Shown here: positions 8,113 through 16,691 of the stretch, in pieces
Layout of the letters: every line of letters starts with the position of its first letter
Numbering within the stretch: position 1 is the first letter of the stretch
Source: Verrucomicrobiaceae bacterium
GTDB taxonomy: Bacteria > Verrucomicrobiota > Verrucomicrobiia > Verrucomicrobiales > Verrucomicrobiaceae
Assembly: GCA_016795375.1 (NCBI GenBank)
Contig: JAEUHJ010000190.1
Location: 1-32,383, forward strand
DNA: 32,383 bases
Direction: 5' to 3'
Notes under the pieces: model-generated
Database searches by the model: none
Seen by the model: only the letters and a program-made list of their open reading frames with translations
What the model was told of the DNA's origin: nothing
Position numbers and translations under genes: made by a program

Positions 8113-10704
8113 ATGACGATGACTCGCGCACGCATTCGACAGCTCGGGATGCTCATGTTGCTAGCCAGCAACTCGATCCAGGCCGCCGTGCTGGATTTTG
8201 CCCGTGATGTGCAGCCTGCCCTGACACGCTGCATCAAGTGCCACGGGCCGCAGAAGCAGCAGGGCGGGCTGCGCTTTGATCTGCGCAGCGGTGCTCTGCG
8301 CACCGGTGATTCCGGCAGCGAGGCCATCGTGCCGAAAAACGCCGCCAGGAGCGAAATGATCCGCCGCATCGAGACGACGGACAAAAGCGAGCGCATGCCG
8401 CCGAAGGGCGACCCGCTCTCGCGTGAGCAAATCACAACGCTGCGTGCGTGGATCGATCAGGGTTTGCACTGGCCGGAGGAGGTGGATGCCAAACCTGCGG
8501 GCCGCGTCGAAATGGTGGTGACGCCGGAGGATCGCCAGCATTGGTCGTATCGCCCGCTCGCTGTCATCGAGCCGCCGAAGGTCAAGGATGCCAAAGCGGG
8601 CGCGTCGATGATCGATCGCTTCATCGAGGCTGCGTTGGAGGCCAAGGGCCTTCATACCGGCAAGCGAGCCGATCCGCGCACCTTGATCCGCCGCGTCTTT
8701 TTCGATCTGACCGGCCTGCCGCCATCGCCTGCGGAGGTCGAGGCATTCGCCGCTGATCCATGTGGTTCCGCGTATGAGGCGCTGGTGGACAAACTCCTCG
8801 CCAGCCCGCACTACGGCGAGCGTTGGGGGCGGCACTGGCTGGACCTCACACGCTATGCGGATAGCAGCGGGCTGGAGACGGACACGGACCGCCCGAATGC
8901 GTGGCATTACCGCGATTTCGTGATTCGTGCCTTCAATGACGATCTCTCGTATCAAACCTTCGTCCGCTGGCAGCTTGCCGGTGATGAGTATGCGCCGGAT
9001 GATCCGCAGGCGCTCGCCGCGACGGGTTTTCTCACCACCGCGCCGAATGAGGTGCTCGAACCGAGGCATCTGGAGGAGGAACGCCTGCGGCTGCGCTTCA
9101 ATGAACTCGATGACACGGCGGTGACGACCACCTCGGCCTTTCTGGGGCTCACTCTCGGCTGCGCACGCTGTCACGATCATAAATTCGATGCCATCCCGAC
9201 CCGCGATTATTACCGGATGCAGGCTGCCTTCATCGGCACGGCTCGTGGTGAGGTCCCTCTCGCCTCGCGTGATGCCATCGCGAAGTTTCACCAGGATGAA
9301 GAGGCATGGAATGGGCGCGTGAAGCCGGTCCAAAAGCGGCTCGATGATCTACGCAGGCCGCATGAGGCCGCGTTGCGCCTGCAAAAGATCGCCGCTCTCT
9401 CCATCAGCGAAGCGGAGAAAAAGACACTCAAGGAGCGGCCGGACTCGGAGCAGGGCAAAAAGCTCAGCCGCACCCATGCGAAGAAGCTCGAACTGGCCGA
9501 CAACGACTTTCGCAGCGCGATGACACCGCCGCAGCGCGGGCAGTGGGATGCCGCGAAACGGGAACTCGATGCGCTGAATCGCTCTCGCCCGCAGGCGCCG
9601 CCCACCGCCCTGGCCATCACGGAGGCAAAACGTGAGCCGCAGGAGACGTGGCTGCTGTCTCGCGGTGATTTTTATGCCAAAGCGGAGCGTGTGAGCCTGG
9701 GATTCCTCTCCGTGCTCACGGGTGATCGTTCGGCGGAGCAATACCGCGCAGTGGCGCTGAAAGAGACGCCGGCGGTGCCCAGCTCGCACCAGCGCCGCGC
9801 TTTGGCGGAATGGATGACGGATGCGGAGCACGGTGCCGGCGCGCTGCTGGCTCGCGTGTTCGTGAACCGCGTGTGGCAGCATCATTTCGGCGAGGGCTTG
9901 TCGCGCACGATGAATGACTTCGGCGTGCGTGCGGAGCCGCCATCGCACCCGGAGCTGCTGGACTGGCTGGCGCATGATTTTGCCACGGGTGGCTGGCGGT
10001 TGAAGCGGCTGCACAAGCTGATCCTGATGAGCGCGGTCTATCAGCAAGGCACGGCCTTCGATGAGAAGGCCGCGGCGGTGGATCCTGGCAATCGCTTGTT
10101 GTGGCGCAGGCGTCCGCAGCGGCTGGAGTCGGAGATTTTGCGGGACACGCTGCTCGCCGTCAGCGGCACGCTGAATGCCGAGCGCTTCGGCCCCGGTTTC
10201 AAGCCGCCCATCCCTGCGGAGGCGATGCTGGCACGCAACACCAAGAGTCCGTATCCGCTCACCGCGCAGGACACGCCCGCCACACGCCGCCGCAGCGTGT
10301 ATATGTTTCACAAACGCGTCGTGCAGCATCCCCTCATGCAGGTGTTCGACGCGCCGGATGCCTCGGCCAGTTGCGGACGACGTGACACGACCACCGTGGC
10401 GCCGCAGGCGCTCGCTTTGCTCAATGATCCCTTCCTGCGGGCGCGTGCGGCGGATTTCGCCAAACGCCTCATGGCGGAAGGTGGCACTGAGCGCAGTGAA
10501 TGGGTGAGGCGTGGCTTCCAACTGGCCGTGTCACGCCCGCCGGGAGCGAACGAGCAGCGCACCGCGCTCGCCTTTCTCGAAAACCAGATCCGCCACCGCA
10601 CCACACGCCAGCCAGCGACGCCCGCGGATGAGGTGCGGCTTCAGGCGCTGGCGGATTTTTGCCAGGGACTGTTCAGCATGAACGAGTTCATCTACATCGA
10701 CTGA
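8113..10704 (+). CDS. PSD1 protein: cytochrome c-like, DUF1549 and DUF1553 domains
   Basis: The start at 8113 places a signal peptide (QLGMLMLLASNSIQA) at the N terminus of an 863-residue protein. Domains in order: a PSCyt1-type cytochrome c-like region with the haem motif CIKCH (40-44) and RMPPKGDPLS; DUF1549 from about 167 (RRVFFDLTGLPPSPAEVEAF, HYGERWGRHWLDLTRYADSSG) with a second CxxCH, CARCHDHKFD (350-354); a helical, charged insert; and DUF1553 from about 555 (LLARVFVNRVWQHHFGEGL to the end, MNEFIYID). This architecture is characteristic of PVC bacteria; the role is unproven, and haem binding suggests redox chemistry in the periplasm. Six bp separate it from the DUF1501 gene, the usual partner. 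It is sandwiched between glycosidase genes, which implies a shared function. Confidence 0.93.
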   Translation: MTMTRARIRQLGMLMLLASNSIQAAVLDFARDVQPALTRCIKCHGPQKQQGGLRFDLRSGALRTGDSGSEAIVPKNAARSEMIRRIETTDKSERMPPKGDPLSREQITTLRAWIDQGLHWPEEVDAKPAGRVEMVVTPEDRQHWSYRPLAVIEPPKVKDAKAGASMIDRFIEAALEAKGLHTGKRADPRTLIRRVFFDLTGLPPSPAEVEAFAADPCGSAYEALVDKLLASPHYGERWGRHWLDLTRYADSSGLETDTDRPNAWHYRDFVIRAFNDDLSYQTFVRWQLAGDEYAPDDPQALAATGFLTTAPNEVLEPRHLEEERLRLRFNELDDTAVTTTSAFLGLTLGCARCHDHKFDAIPTRDYYRMQAAFIGTARGEVPLASRDAIAKFHQDEEAWNGRVKPVQKRLDDLRRPHEAALRLQKIAALSISEAEKKTLKERPDSEQGKKLSRTHAKKLELADNDFRSAMTPPQRGQWDAAKRELDALNRSRPQAPPTALAITEAKREPQETWLLSRGDFYAKAERVSLGFLSVLTGDRSAEQYRAVALKETPAVPSSHQRRALAEWMTDAEHGAGALLARVFVNRVWQHHFGEGLSRTMNDFGVRAEPPSHPELLDWLAHDFATGGWRLKRLHKLILMSAVYQQGTAFDEKAAAVDPGNRLLWRRRPQRLESEILRDTLLAVSGTLNAERFGPGFKPPIPAEAMLARNTKSPYPLTAQDTPATRRRSVYMFHKRVVQHPLMQVFDAPDASASCGRRDTTTVAPQALALLNDPFLRARAADFAKRLMAEGGTERSEWVRRGFQLAVSRPPGANEQRTALAFLENQIRHRTTRQPATPADEVRLQALADFCQGLFSMNEFIYID

Positions 10705-10710
10705 CCCACC

Positions 10711-12117
10711 ATGAGCCACATCCGATCCGAACACTGCGGCCGCTACGAACGCCCACGCACGCGGCGGGATTTCCTCGCGCGCTCCGGCGCCGGGATGGGC
10801 CTGCTCGCTTTCGCCGATCTGCTCCAGGCCGATCAGCGCCGTCATGACGATCCGCCCGCGCCGCGGGAGCCGCATTTCGCCCCGAAGGTGAAATCCGTCA
10901 TCTGGCTGTTCATGGAGGGCGGCCCCAGCGGCGTCGATCTCTTTGACCACAAGCCGGAACTCGACCAACGCGCCGGGCAGCGCATCAAAATCGATGTCTT
11001 CAACGGCGATCCGGGGCCGCTGATGAAGTCGCCCTTTGCCTTCAAGCAACACGGCCAGTGCGGAGCCTGGGTCAGTGACCGCTATCCGCACATCGCACGC
11101 CATGTCGATGACATCGCCTTCGTGAAATCGTGCTTCACCGAGTCGAACGACCACGTCCCGGCGCTCTACCAGATGAACACAGGCGTCCCTCGTGTGGGCC
11201 TGCCCACGGCGGGCGCATGGGTCACTTACGGCCTAGGCAGTGAGAATCGGGACCTGCCCGGCTTCGTCGTCATCGGCAACACGAAGGGCATCAAAGGCGG
11301 CCCGGTGCATTGGAGCTCCGGCTTTCTGCCCTCCTCGCATCAAGGTACGCTGTTTCGCTCGCAAGGCAGCCCCATTCTCAACCTCGACCGCCCGCGAGAA
11401 GTCACGCAGCAGGATCAGCGTGCGATGCTCGACCTCGTGGCGAGTTTGAATCGTGAACATCTCGCCGCCCGTGCCGGCGAGCCAGATCTCACGGCCCGCA
11501 TCGAGAGCTTCGAGCTGGCCTACCGCATGCAGACGGAGGCCTCCGACCTGGCCGATTTTTTCAGCGAATCCGCCGCCACGCAGCAGCTCTACGGCCTGGA
11601 GCACGAGTCCACGCGCACCTTTGGCCGCAAGTGCCTGCTGGCGCGGCGGCTCGTCGAACGCGGCGTGCGCTTCGTGCAGGTCTATAGCGATGGCGAATGG
11701 GATGCGCACAGCAACCTCAAAGGCAATCACACCGGCCACTGCGCCGCGACGGATGTGCCCATCCACGCCCTGCTCACCGACCTGAAGCGCTCAGGACTGC
11801 TCGACTCCACGCTGGTGATCTGGGGTGGCGAATTCGGGCGCATGCCCGTGTCGCAAGGCAGCGGCGGACGCGATCACAATCCGAAAGGCTTTCTCGTGTG
11901 GATGGCCGGCGGCGGCATCAAGGGCGGCGTGAGCTTTGGCGAGACCGACGAGATCGGCTACCGCGCCGCCGTGGATCCCGTGACGGTCCATGACCTCCAC
12001 GCCACGATGCTGCATTTGCTCGGGCTCGATCACAAACGCCTGACCTACCTCCACAACGGCCGCCGCCACCGCCTCACCGACGTGGCGGGCAATGTGCTGA
12101 GCAAAATTTTGGCATAG
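10711..12117 (+). CDS. DUF1501 family protein, Tat-exported
   Basis: This 468-residue protein has a twin-arginine signal (RRDFLARSGAGMGLLAF, Arg18-Arg19), so it is probably folded before export. DUF1501 hallmarks are VIWLFMEGGPSGVDLFDHKP at about 63-82, VKSCFTESNDHVPALYQMNTG, VIWGGEFGRMP, and the end-signature GRRHRLTDVAGNVLSKIL. DUF1501 belongs to the alkaline-phosphatase-like (sulfatase-like) fold group; sulfatase-type phosphate or sulfate chemistry is therefore possible but unproven. It follows the PSD1 gene by 6 bp and precedes the next glycosidase-like gene by 5 bp, so the four genes from 6467 to 13643 are almost certainly one transcript. The Tat route suits a protein that binds a metal in the cytoplasm. 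Confidence 0.93.
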   Translation: MSHIRSEHCGRYERPRTRRDFLARSGAGMGLLAFADLLQADQRRHDDPPAPREPHFAPKVKSVIWLFMEGGPSGVDLFDHKPELDQRAGQRIKIDVFNGDPGPLMKSPFAFKQHGQCGAWVSDRYPHIARHVDDIAFVKSCFTESNDHVPALYQMNTGVPRVGLPTAGAWVTYGLGSENRDLPGFVVIGNTKGIKGGPVHWSSGFLPSSHQGTLFRSQGSPILNLDRPREVTQQDQRAMLDLVASLNREHLAARAGEPDLTARIESFELAYRMQTEASDLADFFSESAATQQLYGLEHESTRTFGRKCLLARRLVERGVRFVQVYSDGEWDAHSNLKGNHTGHCAATDVPIHALLTDLKRSGLLDSTLVIWGGEFGRMPVSQGSGGRDHNPKGFLVWMAGGGIKGGVSFGETDEIGYRAAVDPVTVHDLHATMLHLLGLDHKRLTYLHNGRRHRLTDVAGNVLSKILA

Positions 12118-12122
12118 CGTGC

Positions 12123-13643
12123 ATGAATGCTTCTCGAAAACTCGCGGGCATTCTCACAGCGCCGGGATGGATCATCACCGCGGCATGCGCGCTGACGACA
12201 TCCGCCGCGCTGGCTCAGTCTCCGGCAAAACACGCCACCGGCCCGCTCCGCGTGCATCCCACGAACCCGCGCTACTTCACCGACGGCGCGGGCAAGGCCA
12301 TCTACCTCACCGGTTCGCACACTTGGAACAGCCTGCAGGATGGAGCCTTCTTCACCACGGAAAACGCCGATCCGCCGCCAGCCTTTGATTTCAACGCCTA
12401 CCTGGATTTCCTCCAGCGCCACAACCATAACTTCATCCGCTTGTGGAGATTCGAGCTGCCCAAGTTCAACTATTGGCTGGATATCGACAACCACCGCCTG
12501 CGAGGTCCGGCCAGCAAGCCGGGCATTCAATTCTCGCAGCCCCATCCCTGGCCTCGTGTCGGCCCAGGCGCCGCCCTGGACGGGAAGCCCAAGTTCGACC
12601 TGAGCCGGTTCGATCCGGCTTATTTTGAGCGCTTGCGTTCACGGGTGATCGCCGCGCGAGATCGCGGCATCTACGTCTCGGTGATGCTTTTCGAGGGCGG
12701 GGCGCCGCGCGCAACAAACAAGCCGTGGCGCCGGGACTCGCATCCGTTTCATCGCCGCAACAACATCAACGGCGTCGAGGTGGACGCCAACAACAATGGC
12801 GAAGGAATCGAATTTCACACGTTGCGGACGCCCGTAATCACCGAGTTGCAGAGAGCCTACATCCATCACGTCGTGGACACGGTCAACGACCTGGACAACG
12901 TGCTCTATGAAGTCGGCAACGAGTTCGCGTCCTCCGTCGCCAACACCCGGTGGCAGTATTGGGTGGTGCGCTGCATCAAGGAATACGAGACGACGAAACC
13001 CCGGCAGCATCCCGTGGGAATGGTGTGCGCGATGCACCATCCGTGGAAAAACGGTGGATCCGGCGACCCGCGCAATGCCGTGCTGCTCGACGGACCCGCC
13101 GACTGGGTGTCGCCGGGAAACCAGGGAGGACGCGGTTACGACGACAACACCGCCCCGCCGCCCGCCGATGGCGGAAAGGTGATCCTGCTGGACACGGACC
13201 ATCTCTGGGGCATGGGCGGCGACCGCGCGTGGGTGTGGAAGAGCTTTGTCCGCGGCCACAACCCCATCTTCATGGACGCCCTGTCCGAGATCACGGAACA
13301 CACCCTGAAGTATCCGCAAGCGCCTGAAATCCGGACGGCTCTGGGGCAGACTCGTGCTTTCTCCGAAAAGATGAATCTGGCGATGATGACTCCACGCGGC
13401 GAGCTCGCCTCCACGCAGTATTGCCTGGCAAGTCCTGGGAAGGAGTATCTGATCTATCTGCCCGATGGCGGTGAGGTGACGGTGGATTTATCCCAAGGAG
13501 CGGAGTTTTTCGCGGTGAAATGGTTCGATCCCCGCACCGGCAAAGACGAACAAGGCAAGCCAGTGAAAAGCGGGGGGAAAGTCGCCCTGCAAGCTCCCTT
13601 TGAGGGTGATGCCGTGCTGTATTTGCGCGGAGTTCAACTTTGA
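12123..13643 (+). CDS. Secreted cellulase-like glycosidase with DUF6298-type and collagen-binding-like regions
   Basis: This 506-residue protein has a long signal peptide (cleavage near SAALAQS). The start of the mature part, LRVHPTNPRYFTDGAGKAIYLTGSHTW, is typical of DUF6298/DUF4038-like glycosidases. The barrel follows with HNHNFIRLWRFE, RGIYVSVMLFEG and DNVLYEVGNEF. Glu267 in that last motif is positioned like the acid/base of clan GH-A enzymes such as GH5. Later motifs include ILLDTDHLWGMGG and NPIFMDALSE. The C-terminal 80 residues (EYLIYLPDGGEVTVDLSQG, VKWFDPRTGKDEQG) form the collagen-binding-like beta domain also seen in the gene at 6467. The substrate is unknown. It starts 5 bp after the DUF1501 stop and ends 3 bp before the next gene, so it is firmly inside the operon. 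Confidence 0.86.
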   Translation: MNASRKLAGILTAPGWIITAACALTTSAALAQSPAKHATGPLRVHPTNPRYFTDGAGKAIYLTGSHTWNSLQDGAFFTTENADPPPAFDFNAYLDFLQRHNHNFIRLWRFELPKFNYWLDIDNHRLRGPASKPGIQFSQPHPWPRVGPGAALDGKPKFDLSRFDPAYFERLRSRVIAARDRGIYVSVMLFEGGAPRATNKPWRRDSHPFHRRNNINGVEVDANNNGEGIEFHTLRTPVITELQRAYIHHVVDTVNDLDNVLYEVGNEFASSVANTRWQYWVVRCIKEYETTKPRQHPVGMVCAMHHPWKNGGSGDPRNAVLLDGPADWVSPGNQGGRGYDDNTAPPPADGGKVILLDTDHLWGMGGDRAWVWKSFVRGHNPIFMDALSEITEHTLKYPQAPEIRTALGQTRAFSEKMNLAMMTPRGELASTQYCLASPGKEYLIYLPDGGEVTVDLSQGAEFFAVKWFDPRTGKDEQGKPVKSGGKVALQAPFEGDAVLYLRGVQL

Positions 13644-13646
13644 GAC

Positions 13647-16280
13647 ATGCCATCCATGACCCTCCAGAAACCCATGAGAGCCTTCCTCCTCCTTCTTCTT
13701 TCGCTAACCAGTCATGCAGTGGCGCTCACGCTGCTCGATGCGGGCAAATCGGACTACCAGATCGTCGTGCCTGACAAATTGGAGACGCAGGCGCTCACGG
13801 ACGGCATGGCGCAGACCGCGCGGTTGCTGCAGACGGCGTTGAAGGCGAATGGCGCGGCGGTCGAAGTCGTGCCTGAAAGCCAGCGTGATGCTGCGAAACC
13901 GGCATTGCTGCTCGGGAACTCACGGCTCGCGCAAAAGAGCGGCATTGATGTCACGAAGCTGCGTGGCTGGAGCTATGTTCAGCGCGTGATCGGCAGGGAC
14001 ATCGTCATCGCCGGGCACGATCATCCGGCCCGCGCCCCGGCGGACAATCCGCGCAGGCCAAACTGGTACCGCGTGGGCACGGCGAAGGCGGTGGTGGACT
14101 TTGCGCGGGAGTTTTTGGGCGTGCGCTTCCTCGCGCCCGAGCTGCCCGGCTACACGCCGGTGAGCGGCGCGGCGCGGATCGACCTGCTCGCCTCGCCCGC
14201 GCTCGAGTTCCTGCCGCTCAAGACGATCACGGTGCCGGATTCGCTGAACGTGAGCAAAACGCCCGCGTTGAGGCTGAACTCATCGCATCCGGCAGGCGGT
14301 TCGTTTTATGATCTCGCGCACAATCGCTTCCCGCGCGTGGATGAGCAGTTCGGCGGCCACACCTGGGTGCGCGCGGTGCCTGCGGAGTTGTTTGCGCAGC
14401 ACCCGGAGTATTTCGCGCTCATCAGCGGCTCGCGCTTGAAGCCGGAGAATCAGCGCGCGCAGTATTGCCTCTCGAACTCCGAGGTGCAGGAGCGCATTTA
14501 CCGCGATCTGGCTTCGTTCTTCGACCGCGGCTATGCCAGCGTCGATCTCGGCCAGCCGGACGGCTTCCGTGAATGCCAGTGCGGGAAGTGCGCCGCGCTC
14601 TACGGCACCGGCAAGGACTGGAGCGAGAAGATTTGGATTTTTAACCGCGACACCGCCGAGCGCCTGGAGAAGTCGCATCCGGGCCATCAAGTCACGATGA
14701 TGAGCTACATCCTCACCGCGCCGCCGCCGAAGACCTTCACGAAGTTTCCCGCGAACACCTGCGTGATGCTCACCGGCACGAATGAGGAGGACATCGCCCC
14801 GTGGCGCGGCATCGAGGTGCCGCGCGGTTTCACCGGCTACGTCTATAACTGGTGCCCGAACCTCGGCACACGCTACACACCGATGCGCACGCCCGGTTTC
14901 ATCGAGCTGCAAGTGCGGCGCCTCGCCGCTAACAAGGTGCAGGCGCTCTACCGCGACGGTCCGGGGCAGCTCTTCGGACTCGAAGGACCGGTCTATTACA
15001 CCATGGGCCGCATGTTCGACGATCCGGCGCACAACCACGCGAAAGACCTCCTCACTGAATATTGCGATGCCGCATTCCCGGACAAGAGCATCGCCTTTTA
15101 CATGCGAGCGTTCTACGACGAGCTCTACCACGCCATCGCCCTCTACTCCGACCACCTCGGCACTCGTGGCGACCTGTGGACCTTCAAGGCGCTGCCCACC
15201 GACGAACGCGGGCGCAAAACCGTGCAGGACCCCTTTCAGCTCATCACCTTCCTCTACACGCCGCGCACGCTCGCCACGTTGGAGGGCCACCTCGCGCAGT
15301 CGGAAAAGCTCGCCCGCGCGCCGAAGATCAAGAGCCGTCTCGCGCTCGTCCGCACCGAGTTTGATTATGTGAAGCACCTCGCCCGCGTCGCGCATCTGCA
15401 CCAGGCCTGGCAGCTCATGCCCGACGCCGGGTCGATGAGCCGCCTGCTCGACGCCATCGACGTGCGCAATGCCTTCATCGCGACGCTCTACGGCAAAGAG
15501 CATCAAAAAGAGTGGGGCCATGTGTTGTTCCCATTCCCCGGTCATGACGCCGCCCATCTCCGCCTCGCGCATGACGGCTACCAGGAGCCGTATGCCAGCA
15601 CCTGCTACAATTGGGATACGAAAACCATGCGCAGCGCACCGCCCGCCGGTCGGAAAAAACTCACCGTCGGCAAGACGGCGGCCAAACTCACGCTCGACTC
15701 GCCCGAGTGGGGGGACGCCGCCGCGTACGAACTCACGCTCATCCCGCCGCTGAACACGCTGCCGCGCAAAACGACAATCCGCCTGCTCTACGATGAAAAA
15801 TCCCTCCATCTCCGCGTCGAGGCCGAACTTGGCGATGCCGTCACCTTTCCCGCCTGCAACCGCGACACCCTCCTCACCAATAAAGAAGCCATCGACGTGT
15901 ATCTGGCCCCGAATCCTGCCCAACCATTGTTTTACCGCCTCACGCAGGGCGTGAATGCCGCGTCGAAATACGACGCGCTCAACGGCCGCATCACCGACGT
16001 GATGGATCCACGCCACGGCAAAGACGACGCCACCTGGAACGGCGACTGGAGCAGCGAAACCCGCAACGACACCGCGGCCAAGCGATGGCATGCGCATCTC
16101 ACCATCCCCTTCGCCACACTCAAAGTCGAACCACCGACGAAAGGCATCACCTGGCGCGCCAACTTCGGCCGCAACCACGCTCTGCCGCGCGAAAAAGCGG
16201 ACCACGCCCTCTGGTCCTCCTCCCTCACCAGCACCAGCATGGACGACGTTGCCGTGATGGGAGAGATCACCTTTGAGTGA
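13647..16280 (+). CDS. DUF4838 protein with C-terminal CBM9-like domain
   Basis: This 877-residue secreted protein has its hydrophobic signal (RAFLLLLLSLTSHAVA) after a ten-residue lead; the ATG at 13674 is an equally possible start. DUF4838 core: GGHTWVRAVPAELFAQHPEY, the cluster Cys310-x-Cys312-x2-Cys315 in a GFRECQCGKCAALYG segment, YNWCPNLGTRY, then helices around 480-640. From about 680 to the end a carbohydrate-binding family 9-like beta-sandwich follows (TIRLLYDEKSLHLRVEAE, EAIDVYLAPN, WHAHLTIPFATL, TWRANFGRNH). The other two DUF4838 proteins in the window lack this module. The CBM suggests binding of a polysaccharide or its ends. It starts 3 bp after the preceding stop, so it shares the transcript; the next start is 46 bp downstream. 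Confidence 0.9.
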   Translation: MPSMTLQKPMRAFLLLLLSLTSHAVALTLLDAGKSDYQIVVPDKLETQALTDGMAQTARLLQTALKANGAAVEVVPESQRDAAKPALLLGNSRLAQKSGIDVTKLRGWSYVQRVIGRDIVIAGHDHPARAPADNPRRPNWYRVGTAKAVVDFAREFLGVRFLAPELPGYTPVSGAARIDLLASPALEFLPLKTITVPDSLNVSKTPALRLNSSHPAGGSFYDLAHNRFPRVDEQFGGHTWVRAVPAELFAQHPEYFALISGSRLKPENQRAQYCLSNSEVQERIYRDLASFFDRGYASVDLGQPDGFRECQCGKCAALYGTGKDWSEKIWIFNRDTAERLEKSHPGHQVTMMSYILTAPPPKTFTKFPANTCVMLTGTNEEDIAPWRGIEVPRGFTGYVYNWCPNLGTRYTPMRTPGFIELQVRRLAANKVQALYRDGPGQLFGLEGPVYYTMGRMFDDPAHNHAKDLLTEYCDAAFPDKSIAFYMRAFYDELYHAIALYSDHLGTRGDLWTFKALPTDERGRKTVQDPFQLITFLYTPRTLATLEGHLAQSEKLARAPKIKSRLALVRTEFDYVKHLARVAHLHQAWQLMPDAGSMSRLLDAIDVRNAFIATLYGKEHQKEWGHVLFPFPGHDAAHLRLAHDGYQEPYASTCYNWDTKTMRSAPPAGRKKLTVGKTAAKLTLDSPEWGDAAAYELTLIPPLNTLPRKTTIRLLYDEKSLHLRVEAELGDAVTFPACNRDTLLTNKEAIDVYLAPNPAQPLFYRLTQGVNAASKYDALNGRITDVMDPRHGKDDATWNGDWSSETRNDTAAKRWHAHLTIPFATLKVEPPTKGITWRANFGRNHALPREKADHALWSSSLTSTSMDDVAVMGEITFE

Positions 16281-16326
16281 CGTAGTAGAGCTTGTGCAAG
16301 CCATGACAACACCATCCTATTGCTCC

Positions 16327-16662
16327 ATGCGCATCACTGTGCGAAATACCGCCAGGCTTCTGGCGCTGGCATTCGCCTTGTCCGCAGGGCTTGCCGGCAT
16401 TTCACCGGCAGCGGCAGATACAGCCCCTTCATCGGACACCGCATTGACTATCGTGGCCTATCCGCTGAATCCCACCAAGCTGCGCCGCGTGGAGGATTTC
16501 CGGCGGGCGTCGAACGGTCTCATCACCGAGGGATTCAGGAAAGCCGGCATCGAGATGCCGCCGGGCACTTCAGCCATCCTCAACTCCACCACCCGGCAGT
16601 TGATCGTGCGCCATACCAAGGCGGGGCATAAGAAGGTCTCCACCTGGCTGGACACGCCCTGA
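16327..16662 (+). CDS. Small secreted protein resembling an orphan segment of verrucomicrobial secretins
   Basis: The 111-residue product has a signal peptide (LLALAFALSAGLAGISPAAA) followed by about 75 residues. The ATG at 16327 is preferred over one at 16273 because it puts the signal at the N terminus and avoids overlap with the CBM9 gene. The mature part (IVAYPLNP, then FRKAGIEMPPGTSAILNSTT, then RQLIVRHT) resembles a motif seen in verrucomicrobial secretin-like and tetratricopeptide proteins: a strand YxVPP, a helix, GIxFPPGASAxYxPxTxxLIVRNT. Here the motif stands alone, with no secretin barrel. It may be a periplasmic adaptor or binding domain or a relic of a larger protein. It sits in the glycosidase run, 29 bp before the next start. 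Confidence 0.65.
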   Translation: MRITVRNTARLLALAFALSAGLAGISPAAADTAPSSDTALTIVAYPLNPTKLRRVEDFRRASNGLITEGFRKAGIEMPPGTSAILNSTTRQLIVRHTKAGHKKVSTWLDTP

Positions 16663-16691
16663 GACATCGCCACGCTCATCCTGATCTTGGA

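Noticed and set aside
14280..16304. 674-codon minus-strand frame opposite the DUF4838-CBM9 gene
   Set aside because: Antisense shadow; no leader, no motif, and it lies inside a co-directional plus-strand operon.
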